Assembly (NCBI GenBank): GCA_031550915.1
Contig: JAVBOF010000082.1
Span: 1 to 32,113, forward strand
From: JAVBOF01 sp031550915
GTDB lineage: Bacteria > Bacillota > Clostridia > Christensenellales > MGBC116941
Length of the DNA: 32,113 nucleotides
Reading direction: 5' to 3'
This document shows positions 16,472 to 24,880 of this stretch, one piece after another; the first letter of the stretch is position 1; every line of letters begins with the position of its first letter. The notes beneath the pieces are model-generated. The model saw only the letters and a list, made by a program, of their open reading frames with translations. It did not search any database and had not been told where the DNA came from. Both the position numbers and the translations under genes were made by a program.

Positions 16472-16558
16472 TTAAACCTCCATATAGCTATTAGAACTTT
16501 CAAAGCGTAATAAAACCATTTTACTATATTTTAAAAATAAAAAATAGACGAAATAAAA

Positions 16559-16588
16559 AAACCCCCGTATAGAATACAGGGATTTTTT
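16559..16588 (-). terminator. Terminator after the DUF378 gene
   Basis: CCCTGTAT pairs with ATACGGGG across a short loop, and on the minus strand a run of seven Ts follows (16555-16562 region). Confidence 0.7.
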
Positions 16589-16597
16589 CTCTAGAAA

Positions 16598-16807
16598 TTA
16601 GTGGATCCTTTCGCGGCTTCTGTTTCTGAACAATAAAGATATTGTCCATAGGCCGGCTAACCCTACGACCGAATATATTATGCGGCTCCAGGTAACCATA
16701 GTGCCGCCAAAGATGGCGCCGATCAAATTAAAATTAAAGAATCCTATCAGGCCCCAGACGATTGCCCCGATTATTACTAACACGAGACAAATTCTATCCA
16801 TAACCAT
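16598..16807 (-). CDS. DUF378 family small membrane protein
   Basis: A 69-residue protein with two membrane helices separated by a GAIFGG turn, matching the DUF378 (YuzA-like) family: RICLVLVIIGAIVWGLIGFF, then RIIYSVVGLAGLWTISLLF and a basic tail. Function is unknown. AAAGGAG lies eight bases before the ATG at 16807; a second ATG two codons later is possible. Confidence 0.8.
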   Translation of the reverse strand: MVMDRICLVLVIIGAIVWGLIGFFNFNLIGAIFGGTMVTWSRIIYSVVGLAGLWTISLLFRNRSRERIH

Positions 16808-16889
16808 TTTATCAACTCCTTTGCTATTTTAGTTTAACCAAAATAACAACGAAGGCTCATGAAATATTTAACAGGATTCTTAGGATCGC

Positions 16890-17183
16890 TTAATCATAAG
16901 GAAGATTAACAATATTCTCCGTTTTCTTTTTTTCCGCGATAGACTCAATTTCAAAAGTATCAAAATAACACTGTTCAATAAAGTCAAACGGATTGAAAAC
17001 CGTTCGTCCAAAGGTTCGGAGTTCATTCCTATGCTTTTCCATCAAAATTGGCACTTGTATATCCAATTCTCGGCAAATAACCGTCAAAGCCTGCTCTAAA
17101 CTTGCTCCCGCTTCAGAATGCATCAACTGCGAAACGATTTTATTATCACTTTTTAATTTTGCCCATAGTTTCATATTTTCCAT
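16890..17183 (-). CDS. Unrecognised small protein
   Basis: About 97 residues from the ATG at 17183, or 109 if a TTG at 17219 is used; neither has a clear ribosome site, so coupling to the gene ending at 17220 is likely. The protein is soluble and charged, with a helical first half (SQLMHSEAGASLEQALTVI) and a segment TFGRTVFNPFDFIEQCYFD that looks conserved in character. I do not recognise a family. Confidence 0.6.
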   Translation of the reverse strand: MENMKLWAKLKSDNKIVSQLMHSEAGASLEQALTVICRELDIQVPILMEKHRNELRTFGRTVFNPFDFIEQCYFDTFEIESIAEKKKTENIVNLPYD

Positions 17184-17219
17184 GCAGATATTATATTTCA
17201 AAAACGAAGCTTTTCGCAA

Positions 17220-17798
17220 TCATGTTTTAAAACTGTTCATCATCTGCATCATCTGCATCATCTTCGACATATCTCCCATTCCTCCAAAATCCTTGCCCAA
17301 AACCATGCCGAGCATCTGCATCATCTGCATTGGATCGGAGCTGTTGGCATTACGGACTGAGTTTAGCATCTCGATCATATCCATATTTCGCTCCATCTGT
17401 TGGATATTATCCATAGAACCTGAATACTTACCTAGTATCCTGAACATACCTTTTTGTCTTTCAAACCGATTTAAGGGACGGCTTGAATAGCCTTCATAAT
17501 CCCTTATGGTCTGTCCCGAAAAATCTTCGAGGCTTTGATTCGCGTTCAAAAGCGACACAATGGTTTTCCTTTGCTTGCTGTCTAAATAAGGGCAAATCTC
17601 CTTGAGCATTTCCATAAGCCCGTCGATACGCGCGCGCTGATCGGGCCGGTATTGCATTAGAAGCGGTAAAAGCACCATTGCGTCAAAACTTTTGTTTAAT
17701 CCGTCTTCTTTACCACTATTTTTACTAGAGTTTTTTTCATTAAAAGAATTTTGCTTCGGCCGTTCGCCGGGCAGACGATAATAGGGACCGTTCAACAT
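17220..17798 (-). CDS. Unrecognised protein with a Met-rich C-terminus
   Basis: A 192-residue soluble protein. A disordered Ser/Asn/Lys-rich start (10-35) precedes a helical core (about 38-95) holding CPYLDSKQRK (69-78), and the last 40 residues are Met-rich (PMQMMQMLGMVLGK, then MSKMMQMMQMMNSF). GGGGTGAT precedes the ATG. It is divergent from the gene at 17921, whose product carries a similar P-x-L-D-x-x-Q-R-K motif, suggesting the two act together. The Met-rich tail is encoded by near-exact CATCATCTG repeats. No known function. Confidence 0.65.
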   Translation of the reverse strand: MLNGPYYRLPGERPKQNSFNEKNSSKNSGKEDGLNKSFDAMVLLPLLMQYRPDQRARIDGLMEMLKEICPYLDSKQRKTIVSLLNANQSLEDFSGQTIRDYEGYSSRPLNRFERQKGMFRILGKYSGSMDNIQQMERNMDMIEMLNSVRNANSSDPMQMMQMLGMVLGKDFGGMGDMSKMMQMMQMMNSFKT

Positions 17799-17920
17799 CG
17801 CAAATCACCCCGAACTAAAGACTTCTTTCTATTAATATGCTATATAACGTTTGTAGTGAACCAAAAAGGCTACCAAGGAATATAATATATCGCGATATTC
17901 TAAACGAAAGGCGTGAGCAT

Positions 17921-18223
17921 ATGGAAAAGATGGATTTGAAAAAATTCCTTTCAAAAAAGAATAAGACGGTACATAATAAACAACCGAATATGAATGATAT
18001 TGATAAAGACAGCGTTACAAATATGAAAAAAACGGTATCCGAATACTCATCAAAATCTGAGGATGAGCTTTTGGATGAGCTAAAAAGGGTCGCCGACGAA
18101 AACAGGCAATCGGGAGAATTGGATAACGAAAAGCTTGATGGATTTGCAAATCAGGTCGCACCTATGCTCGACGAAGAGCAAAGGAAAAAAATGGAGCAGT
18201 TGATAAGTATGTTAAAGCAGTAA
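17921..18223 (+). CDS. Unrecognised small charged protein
   Basis: A 100-residue, highly charged, probably helical protein: KMDLKKFLSKKNK at the start, SEDELLDELKRVADENRQ in the middle and APMLDEEQRKKMEQLISMLK at the end. There is no signal or membrane segment. The ATG at 17921 is preceded by AAAGG; a longer frame from 17837 has no site. Divergent from and motif-related to the gene at 17220-17798. A TATAAT lies in the shared upstream region but without a good -35 box. Confidence 0.65.
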   Translation: MEKMDLKKFLSKKNKTVHNKQPNMNDIDKDSVTNMKKTVSEYSSKSEDELLDELKRVADENRQSGELDNEKLDGFANQVAPMLDEEQRKKMEQLISMLKQ

Positions 18224-18303
18224 GATAAACGTTCATATACAGGTAGACTGCGACTGCCACTTTATTTATACAATCGAAAAATATAAAAAAGCTTTAGCAG
18301 CGC

Positions 18304-18333
18304 AAAAAAAGACGGTTTGATCGAACCGTCTTT
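18304..18333 (-). terminator. Terminator after the dac-alaS pair
   Basis: GACGGTT (18311-18317) pairs with AACCGTC (18324-18330) around a short loop; the minus strand then reads seven Ts. The plus strand has only three, so it acts mainly on the minus-strand operon. Confidence 0.8.
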
Positions 18334-18355
18334 CTGCTTACCCTTTGTGTTGTTG

Positions 18356-20137
18356 CTAGTTTGCCAAAACGCCCTTTATCCTTCTGACGCCCGCGGATGA
18401 GCTTTCTTCTTTCTTTATCTTGAATTTGCCAAGCTCTGAAGTGTTTGAAGCATGCGGACCGCCACATATCTCTTTTGAAAAGCCGGGTATATCAAATACT
18501 TTGACAGATTCGCCGTATCGAGATTCAAACACACCGATTGCACCGGATTCTTTTGCTTCATCCAAACTCATCTCGTCACACGCAATATCTATTGATGCGG
18601 AAATGGCCTCGTTAACATAATCTTCAACTGCCTTCAATTCTTCCGGCGTGAGTTTTCGTTCAAAATTGAAATCGAAGCGAAGCCGTTCTTCTGTTATGTT
18701 GCTTCCCTTTTGCGATATACCGCCTCCGAGTATCTTGTTCAGTCCTGCCAAAAGAAGGTGTGTTGCCGTATGAAGTCTGGCCGTAGCTTCTCCGGTATCT
18801 GCTAAACCACCTTTAAAGCGTTGGGAAGCGCCGGCCTGCGAGAGCTCCTGATGATGCCTGAAACATTCATTGAATCCTTCGATATCCACAGTCAAGCCTT
18901 TTTCCTTCGCAAGCTCCTCCGTTATTTCAATTGGGAAGCCAAATGTATCATAAAGCCTAAAGGCGCTCTGCCCATCTATAACGCTTCCGGCCATCCGTGA
19001 TTGCAGTTTTTCAAACTCTTTTAAGCCCTGCTTTAGTGTTTTTTGGAACCGCTGCTCTTCCTTTAAAAGTTCGTCAAGTATCTTCTGCCTGTTGTTTTCA
19101 AGTTCCGGATATACTTTATGATATTGATCGATAACGGCTGTTGCCACCTCCGCCAAGCATTGCTCCGGCATACCAAGCTGCATACCGAAACGCACTGAGC
19201 GGCGGATGAGCCTGCGTAAAACATATCCCTGATCAACATTGGACGGCGTTATACCTTTTTCATCACCCATCATGAATGTGGCGCAGCGCATATGGTCGGC
19301 GATTATACGGAAAGCGCGGGTCTCATCTTCGTTCTCCCTGTATTTTTTACCCGACAGCCTTTCTATGGTTTTAAGTATGCCGCAGAAAACATCGGTGTCA
19401 TAAACCGAGGATTTTCCCTGAAGGATTGAAATCGTACGGTCCAAACCCATTCCCGTATCGACGTTTTTCTGCGAAAGCGGCTCAAACTGCCCGTCACCGG
19501 TCTTATTATATTCCATGAAAACGTCGTTCCATATTTCAAGATATTTACCGCAAGGGCAGGAGGGATTGCAATCATTACCACAAGGAGCTTTTCCGGTATC
19601 AATAAACATCTCGGTATCAGGGCCACACGGGCCGGTCTGTCCTGCGGGTCCCCACCAGTTATATTTCTTTGGCAGAAAAAATATATGGTCGTCCTCAACG
19701 CCCATCTTGCGCCAGATATTATATGATTCCATATCCTTCGGCGCGTCGGCATCGCCCTCAAAGCATGTGAAATAAAGGCGATCCTTTTCAATGCCAAGCC
19801 ATTTTTCGTCCGTTAAAAACTCCCAGCTATACGATATGGCATCCTCTTTGAAGTAATCGCCTAAAGACCAGTTGCCAAGCATTTCAAAGAATGTACAATG
19901 CGAAGCGTCTCCAACCTCGTCAATATCCCCGGTACGCACGCATTTCTGTACATTCACCAGCTTTTTTCCCATAGGATGCCGCTCGCCCATAAGATATGGT
20001 ACAAGCGGATGCATTCCTGCAGTTGTAAACAGGACTGTCGGGTCGTTTTCGGGAATGACAGAGGCACTCCGTATTATCGCATGGCCTTTGCCCTCGAAAA
20101 ATTCCAAAAACTTCTTTCTTAATTCATCAACCGTCAT
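18356..20137 (-). CDS. alaS: Reduced alanyl-tRNA synthetase lacking the beta-barrel and C-Ala domains
   Basis: A 593-residue class II enzyme that charges tRNA-Ala with alanine and should clear Ser or Gly mischarging. The aminoacylation core is complete: FTTAGMHPLVPYLMG, motif 2 in FFEMLGNWSLGDYFK, and motif 3 in VDTGMGLDRTISIL. The tRNA-recognition helices follow (RRLIRRSVRFGMQL), then a jump directly to the editing domain with H456-T-A-T-H460 and C558-G-G-P-H562. Standard enzymes of about 875 residues have a beta-barrel between these parts and a C-Ala domain after; both are absent, with no sign of frameshift. AGGAG precedes the ATG. It starts 19 bases after the carboxypeptidase gene, so the two are co-transcribed. 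A full-length copy may exist elsewhere. Confidence 0.9.
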   Translation of the reverse strand: MTVDELRKKFLEFFEGKGHAIIRSASVIPENDPTVLFTTAGMHPLVPYLMGERHPMGKKLVNVQKCVRTGDIDEVGDASHCTFFEMLGNWSLGDYFKEDAISYSWEFLTDEKWLGIEKDRLYFTCFEGDADAPKDMESYNIWRKMGVEDDHIFFLPKKYNWWGPAGQTGPCGPDTEMFIDTGKAPCGNDCNPSCPCGKYLEIWNDVFMEYNKTGDGQFEPLSQKNVDTGMGLDRTISILQGKSSVYDTDVFCGILKTIERLSGKKYRENEDETRAFRIIADHMRCATFMMGDEKGITPSNVDQGYVLRRLIRRSVRFGMQLGMPEQCLAEVATAVIDQYHKVYPELENNRQKILDELLKEEQRFQKTLKQGLKEFEKLQSRMAGSVIDGQSAFRLYDTFGFPIEITEELAKEKGLTVDIEGFNECFRHHQELSQAGASQRFKGGLADTGEATARLHTATHLLLAGLNKILGGGISQKGSNITEERLRFDFNFERKLTPEELKAVEDYVNEAISASIDIACDEMSLDEAKESGAIGVFESRYGESVKVFDIPGFSKEICGGPHASNTSELGKFKIKKEESSSAGVRRIKGVLAN

Positions 20138-20156
20138 CTATTATGCTCCTAAATAA

Positions 20157-22190
20157 TCATCGTTTGTTTCGTCTATATTGTGTTATACCGGATGAGCGCG
20201 GATGGCGCTGCGTATAGTTGCCTTCATCGTAGTCGCGAGGTGTTTCTCGCGGTGTCCTTCTGGGCGGAGGTGGTACAGATCTTCTCCTCTGAACGTATTC
20301 ATGCTCATCATAATCATCGCTTTTTTTACGCACACCGGTAGAAATCACATGTTGGCTTGCAGATGAGTTCTGCGAAGGGGCGCTTCCGTAGGGATCATCG
20401 CCTTCTACTGTGCTGGATGTTTCGTCTATGCCATAATCTTCTTTAAAGAGAATACTATCCTTAAGCCATGCCACGACCGCGGCAAATCCAGAGGATTTTA
20501 GGTTGCTTGGCTTGCGTTCTGGTTTACGCCGTTGCACAGGCTTACGCTCAACATGAGAGCGCTGCTCCCGGGCGGCTTTTCGCTCAGCAATCTGATCGTA
20601 AAAAACGGGCTCCTCACGACTGCGGAAGATACGCCAAATTATTATAACCAGCACTATCGCGAGGGGTATAAGCAGCAGCCACAGCAGGTTGAGCCCTCCG
20701 TTCGGCTGGACGGTCGGTAAAGACACAGGTTTTCCGCTTGCGTCTGTAATAGTCTCGCCACTGCCTTCGATATTTTTCGTAGCTATCAGTTCTCCGGTGT
20801 AAAGCTCCTGCCCCCCGTAAGAGAAGCTTACCTGCCCAAGCTTTTGTCCAATCGAGATAGGGGCGGTGATCTGGCCATCCAACTGCTGGTCTATCTGTAT
20901 CTTCGAAGGGTCGAGCTGTATCTCTTCAAGTGCTTTTTTTGAATCGAAGACGATCAGTTCGGGAGGTATGTTCGCTTCCATCTCAAGCGTCTCACTGCCC
21001 TTTTCTTCTTCGTTCGCTGTGTTCATGCTGTTTGAAAGCCGCAAGGACTTTAATGCCGGCGCGATATCGACGCGCGCATATTGGTCAAACCCATATTTGA
21101 ACAACGCTGTAGATTCTGGCCAGCGTTTATCGCCCTTAAGCTTTCCATCGTCTGGGTTTTTAAACATATCGCCGAATTGTAATGTTATAAGCGAAAGGCC
21201 ATCCTTCTCCGCAGATGCAACAAGGCATCCGCCCGCTGTATCTGTCAGGCCTGTTTTCATACCGTTTGCGTTTGAGTAATTGTTTGCTTTAAACTTCGGT
21301 TCGTCACTCAAAAGCTTGTTGGAATTATAGATAACCTCAGAGGGATGTTGCTTTGTGCCCTCGGTTTTATATTGACGGTTCGAACATATCTTCATTATCT
21401 GCTCATTTTTGAAACATGCCGCAGCAAGCTTTGCAAAATCGTTGAGCGTTGAAAAATGTTCTTCCTTATGTACGCCGTGGGCGTTTACAAAATGTGTATT
21501 GGACATACCCAGCTCTGCGGCTTTATCGTTCATCTTTTCAACAAAGCCTTCCAGAGTCTCCCCCGTATATATCGCAATGGCGGACGCCGCATCGTTCCCG
21601 GATATCATAAGCATGCCATGGACAAGATCATTCAGGCTGACTTCTTCGTTCTCCTTTAGTTTCATAAGCGAAGAACCTGAATAGAAGCCCTTTATTGCAT
21701 CCTTTGTTATAGTGACCTTAGTGCTGAGATCCGGGTTAGATTCAAAGAATATCAAAGCCGTCATAAGCTTTGTTGTACTAGCGGGGAAAATCTTTTCGTC
21801 AGCGTTATCCGTAGAAAATAATACCTTTCCGGATTCGGCTTCTATGAGCATAGTGTGCTTTATCGTCAGCTGGCTGCCATCAAACGGAGTTACACCTTCG
21901 GGCAAGTCCAATTCGGCAACGGTAACTCCCTTGGAACCATTTGTCGGGCTTGCTTTAGTGCCGCCTGTGGAATCCGGCTTAGCAGTATTTTTATCTATGC
22001 TCTTTGGTGACGAACTTGGTTTTTCTGTATTCTTTGGCGTTGCAGTAGCTTTATCAGAGCTTTTTTGCGTAGCTACGGCCTTATCTGTTGCTTCACCCCC
22101 GGGGCTTCCCTGCGTAGCAAAGGCGGCAAACGGCAAGAATACAAATATTGATACAATAAAAAAAATCAAAAGAGATGTTGCTTTTTTCAT
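20157..22190 (-). CDS. D-alanyl-D-alanine carboxypeptidase with a long cytoplasmic tail
   Basis: A 677-residue low-molecular-weight PBP that trims the terminal D-Ala from peptidoglycan stem peptides. It has a signal peptide, a Thr/Lys/Pro-rich linker (about 30-85), a catalytic domain with S138-T-T-K, S197-G-N and K312-T-G, a C-terminal beta domain, one membrane helix (about 501-521) and about 155 residues of Arg- and Pro-rich cytoplasmic tail ending YRRNKR. DacA and DacF proteins normally end near 400 residues with an amphipathic anchor, so the helix and tail are an extension. AAAGGATG precedes the ATG. It is upstream of, and probably co-transcribed with, alaS. Confidence 0.88.
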   Translation of the reverse strand: MKKATSLLIFFIVSIFVFLPFAAFATQGSPGGEATDKAVATQKSSDKATATPKNTEKPSSSPKSIDKNTAKPDSTGGTKASPTNGSKGVTVAELDLPEGVTPFDGSQLTIKHTMLIEAESGKVLFSTDNADEKIFPASTTKLMTALIFFESNPDLSTKVTITKDAIKGFYSGSSLMKLKENEEVSLNDLVHGMLMISGNDAASAIAIYTGETLEGFVEKMNDKAAELGMSNTHFVNAHGVHKEEHFSTLNDFAKLAAACFKNEQIMKICSNRQYKTEGTKQHPSEVIYNSNKLLSDEPKFKANNYSNANGMKTGLTDTAGGCLVASAEKDGLSLITLQFGDMFKNPDDGKLKGDKRWPESTALFKYGFDQYARVDIAPALKSLRLSNSMNTANEEEKGSETLEMEANIPPELIVFDSKKALEEIQLDPSKIQIDQQLDGQITAPISIGQKLGQVSFSYGGQELYTGELIATKNIEGSGETITDASGKPVSLPTVQPNGGLNLLWLLLIPLAIVLVIIIWRIFRSREEPVFYDQIAERKAAREQRSHVERKPVQRRKPERKPSNLKSSGFAAVVAWLKDSILFKEDYGIDETSSTVEGDDPYGSAPSQNSSASQHVISTGVRKKSDDYDEHEYVQRRRSVPPPPRRTPRETPRDYDEGNYTQRHPRSSGITQYRRNKR

Positions 22191-22271
22191 GCTGACATCC
22201 TTTCCCGGAATTGCCGCGGATACGGCGTGTAAAAGGGCTCTATAAAAAGCGCCTATGTTCCAATCTATGAT

Positions 22272-22300
22272 AGTATAGCAACTAACGTATATATTGTACA
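22272..22300 (-). promoter_or_regulatory. Candidate promoter for the dac-alaS operon
   Basis: On the minus strand TGTACA (22295-22300), a 17-base spacer and TATACT (22272-22277), about 80 bases before the start codon. The -35 box is weak. Confidence 0.42.
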
Positions 22301-22378
22301 GGGTTTATGGCAGCGCATGTATGACGCCAAGCCTTTTTTTACAATATTTTTACTCTTATCTCCGGTTTTATACGCGGG

Positions 22379-22408
22379 TTGTATAATGATTTGTTAAAAT
22401 GCTATAAT
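22379..22408 (+). promoter_or_regulatory. Candidate promoter for the sugar-binding lipoprotein gene
   Basis: TTGTAT (22379-22384), an 18-base spacer and TATAAT (22403-22408), 29 bases before the ATG. A second TATAAT at 22382-22387 overlaps the -35 box. Confidence 0.5.
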
Positions 22409-22437
22409 CACGTTATCGCGATATTTTGAGGTGGATA

Positions 22438-23520
22438 ATGATAAAGAGAAAACTTTCGGCAATAGCCATAGTTTTGATCATATGTTTGGCGGCTTCCGGA
22501 TGCGCAAGCGATTTTGAGATGCTAAAAAAACCGCAGGCAACGCATGCATACAAGCCGGATATCAATGCCCGTTTTGCATTGATATTGCCGAACGATAGGA
22601 ACGAAAAATACATCAGTATGCAAAAGGGCTTTTCCTACGCCGCGTCTGAAACGGGCAACGCAGTCGATATCCTGTACTATAACGATGACCCGGCCCGGCA
22701 GAGCGAACTCGTCCGGGATTGTGCTGCCGGCGGATATGATGCGGTAGCGTTGGTACCGAGTGACTCCGGGTCCGCGCAAGCCGCGGTAGAAGCATTGCGC
22801 AATGCCAACGTACATCCGTTTGTAATGGAGGAAGACCTTCTTCTGCCATATTACAGCAAAAGCTTTTGCGCGACTATGAATTTCGATCCGCTCAAAATTG
22901 CGCAAATGATAACGGACTGGATGGCGGATAATACCAAAGGTGATTTTGTAATAGTTACGGGTGATGGGAGAAAGCAATATCCGATAAACCTGAATATGAA
23001 CATCGAGGAGCTGAGCGATTCGGTAGGCAAGAACACGCTTGTAGATGTTATCGAAACCGGCAACGATCCTTCCCAGGCAAAGGCTAAACTTTTAACCGCA
23101 CTGGGCAGCCAGACCAAATTTGACACTGTCGTCTGCGCGGATGACGATATCGCCCAATATGTGGTGGAAGCGCTGCAAGAGAAAGGTATGCTAAACGATC
23201 CCGTCAAAGTCGTTTCCATCGGATGTTCTCCAAAGGGTATACAAATGCTGAAAGAAGGCAGCCTTTCGATGGGTATTACAGCTTCACCGGCATGGGAGGC
23301 TTATGCGTGCTACAGGCTGATGATGGGCCAGTGCGTCGGAATGTTTAATTACAGCAGCCAGAATCTGATGTTGAACGTGAATATGATAGATAAAAAAACC
23401 GCCGAAACTATGGATCCAGAAACCGTAGCTTCTTGGGAACCATCGGACGATTTTAGGTATTTCTCAAATATATTCTTACCGAGGACTATGTGGTATGGCG
23501 CGGAGGACCTAGTTAAATAA
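22438..23520 (+). CDS. Sugar-type ABC transporter substrate-binding lipoprotein
   Basis: A 360-residue lipoprotein (lipobox Cys22 in LAASGC) with a type I periplasmic-binding fold like the ribose/galactose family: RFALILPNDRNEKYISMQKG as the first strand and helix, GYDAVALVPSDSGSAQAAVE, a VIVTGDG hinge strand, TVVCADDDIAQYVVEAL and KVVSIGCSPKG. It would bind a sugar or similar solute outside the cell. No permease or ATPase gene is adjacent, so it is an orphan binding protein or a sensor. The ATG at 22438 follows GAGGTGG; an in-frame TTG 12 bases earlier overlaps that site. It converges on rarA with two bases between the stops and no terminator. Confidence 0.82.
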   Translation: MIKRKLSAIAIVLIICLAASGCASDFEMLKKPQATHAYKPDINARFALILPNDRNEKYISMQKGFSYAASETGNAVDILYYNDDPARQSELVRDCAAGGYDAVALVPSDSGSAQAAVEALRNANVHPFVMEEDLLLPYYSKSFCATMNFDPLKIAQMITDWMADNTKGDFVIVTGDGRKQYPINLNMNIEELSDSVGKNTLVDVIETGNDPSQAKAKLLTALGSQTKFDTVVCADDDIAQYVVEALQEKGMLNDPVKVVSIGCSPKGIQMLKEGSLSMGITASPAWEAYACYRLMMGQCVGMFNYSSQNLMLNVNMIDKKTAETMDPETVASWEPSDDFRYFSNIFLPRTMWYGAEDLVK

Positions 23521-23522
23521 AA

Positions 23523-24842
23523 TCAATCACGCTCAATGCCATCGATATATTTTCTTCTTTCCCGAGATTCCTTGATCTTCATTTCATTTGTCGAGTTGCC
23601 AGGCTGGTAATACACCTTTTCCTTTACCGAAGGCGGGGCATAATCCTGTTTTATGTAATTCCCTTCATAATCATGCGGATATTTGTAGCCTTTGCCGTTA
23701 CCGAGACGTTTCGCTCCACTATAGCTCGTATCCCGCAAATGTATCGGAACAGGCTCCTCGACGCTGTCCCCGACATCGTTGAACGCTTCGTTCATAGCCC
23801 TTACAACGCTGTTGGATTTAGGTGATTCGCATACGAAAATTATCGCCTGGGTCAATGGAAGACGCGCTTCGGGCATACCAATATGTTCCAGAGCGTTTGC
23901 CGCGGTCACAGCCTGCACAAGCGCCTGAGGGTTTGCTAGCCCGACATCTTCGCTGGCATGGGCAATTAGCCTTCTAGCAATGATACGGGGATCGACCCCG
24001 CTATATATCAGCCTCGCAAACCACGCAAGCGCGGCATCTGAATCTGAACCGCGCAGGCTTTTACAAAACGCGCTGAGCATATCATAAAATAACGTCTCAT
24101 CGCATTGTAAAACCCTTTTTTGGATACTCTCCTCTGCAATGGATACATCAATGCGGATAACTCCGTCCGTATCCGGAGGAGTCGTCAAAACTGCCAACTC
24201 TACGGCGTTAAGTGCGGAGCGGACATCTCCGTTAGCGATAAAGGCGATATGCTTCTTTGCGTCGGGCTCAAATTCAATTTTAATCCTTCCAAAGCCACGT
24301 TCTTCGTCTTCCAAAGCCGAATCTATGGCTTTCAAAACATATTCTGAGGACACAAGATAGAATTGAAACAGCCTGCACCTGCTGACTATTGCGCTAGTCA
24401 TTGATATTATCGGGTTTTCGGTCGTAGAGCCGATAAAGCGTATAAGCCCTTTTTCCAAAGCCGGCAATATGCTGTCACTTTGTGCTTTGTTCCAGCGGTG
24501 GCATTCATCCAAAAGCAAATAAGAAGTTTTTCCGTAATAGCTCAAATTCCTTTGCGCCTCGTCGATGACCTCGCGTACCTCTTTTACTCCCGAGGTTACT
24601 GCATTCAGCTTATAAAAAGAAGATTTTGTGGTTTGGGCTATGATGTGCGCCAGAGACGTTTTTCCGCATCCCGCGGGGCCGAAAAAGATACTGCTTGTCA
24701 GGCTGTCGGCTTCTATAGCGCGGCGCAGGAGCTTACCCTTGCCGACGATATGCTCCTGCCCAAGAAATTCATCAAGGGTTCTTGGTCGCATACGGTCTGC
24801 AAGCGGGGCTTTTTTTGCGTTGTTTTCAGAAAACAGATCCAT
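23523..24842 (-). CDS. rarA: Replication-associated recombination protein A (AAA+ ATPase)
   Basis: A 439-residue AAA+ ATPase of the RarA/MgsA/WRNIP1 family, related to clamp-loader subunits and acting at stalled replication forks. Motifs: PLADRMRPRTLDEFLGQEHI near the start, Walker A GPAGCGKTSL, Walker B LLLDECHRWNK (usually DEIHRFNK), sensor 1 GSTTENP, and the C-terminal tetramerisation part with GSDSDAALAWFARLI and LPLTQAIIFV. The ATG at 24842 follows AGAGGTG; a longer frame adds 22 unlikely residues. It lies 38 bases after the yabN/mazG gene at the end of the minus-strand series. Confidence 0.92.
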   Translation of the reverse strand: MDLFSENNAKKAPLADRMRPRTLDEFLGQEHIVGKGKLLRRAIEADSLTSSIFFGPAGCGKTSLAHIIAQTTKSSFYKLNAVTSGVKEVREVIDEAQRNLSYYGKTSYLLLDECHRWNKAQSDSILPALEKGLIRFIGSTTENPIISMTSAIVSRCRLFQFYLVSSEYVLKAIDSALEDEERGFGRIKIEFEPDAKKHIAFIANGDVRSALNAVELAVLTTPPDTDGVIRIDVSIAEESIQKRVLQCDETLFYDMLSAFCKSLRGSDSDAALAWFARLIYSGVDPRIIARRLIAHASEDVGLANPQALVQAVTAANALEHIGMPEARLPLTQAIIFVCESPKSNSVVRAMNEAFNDVGDSVEEPVPIHLRDTSYSGAKRLGNGKGYKYPHDYEGNYIKQDYAPPSVKEKVYYQPGNSTNEMKIKESRERRKYIDGIERD

Positions 24843-24880
24843 GTTTACACCTCTTAATGCAGCCGGGTAAGGGACGCTAC

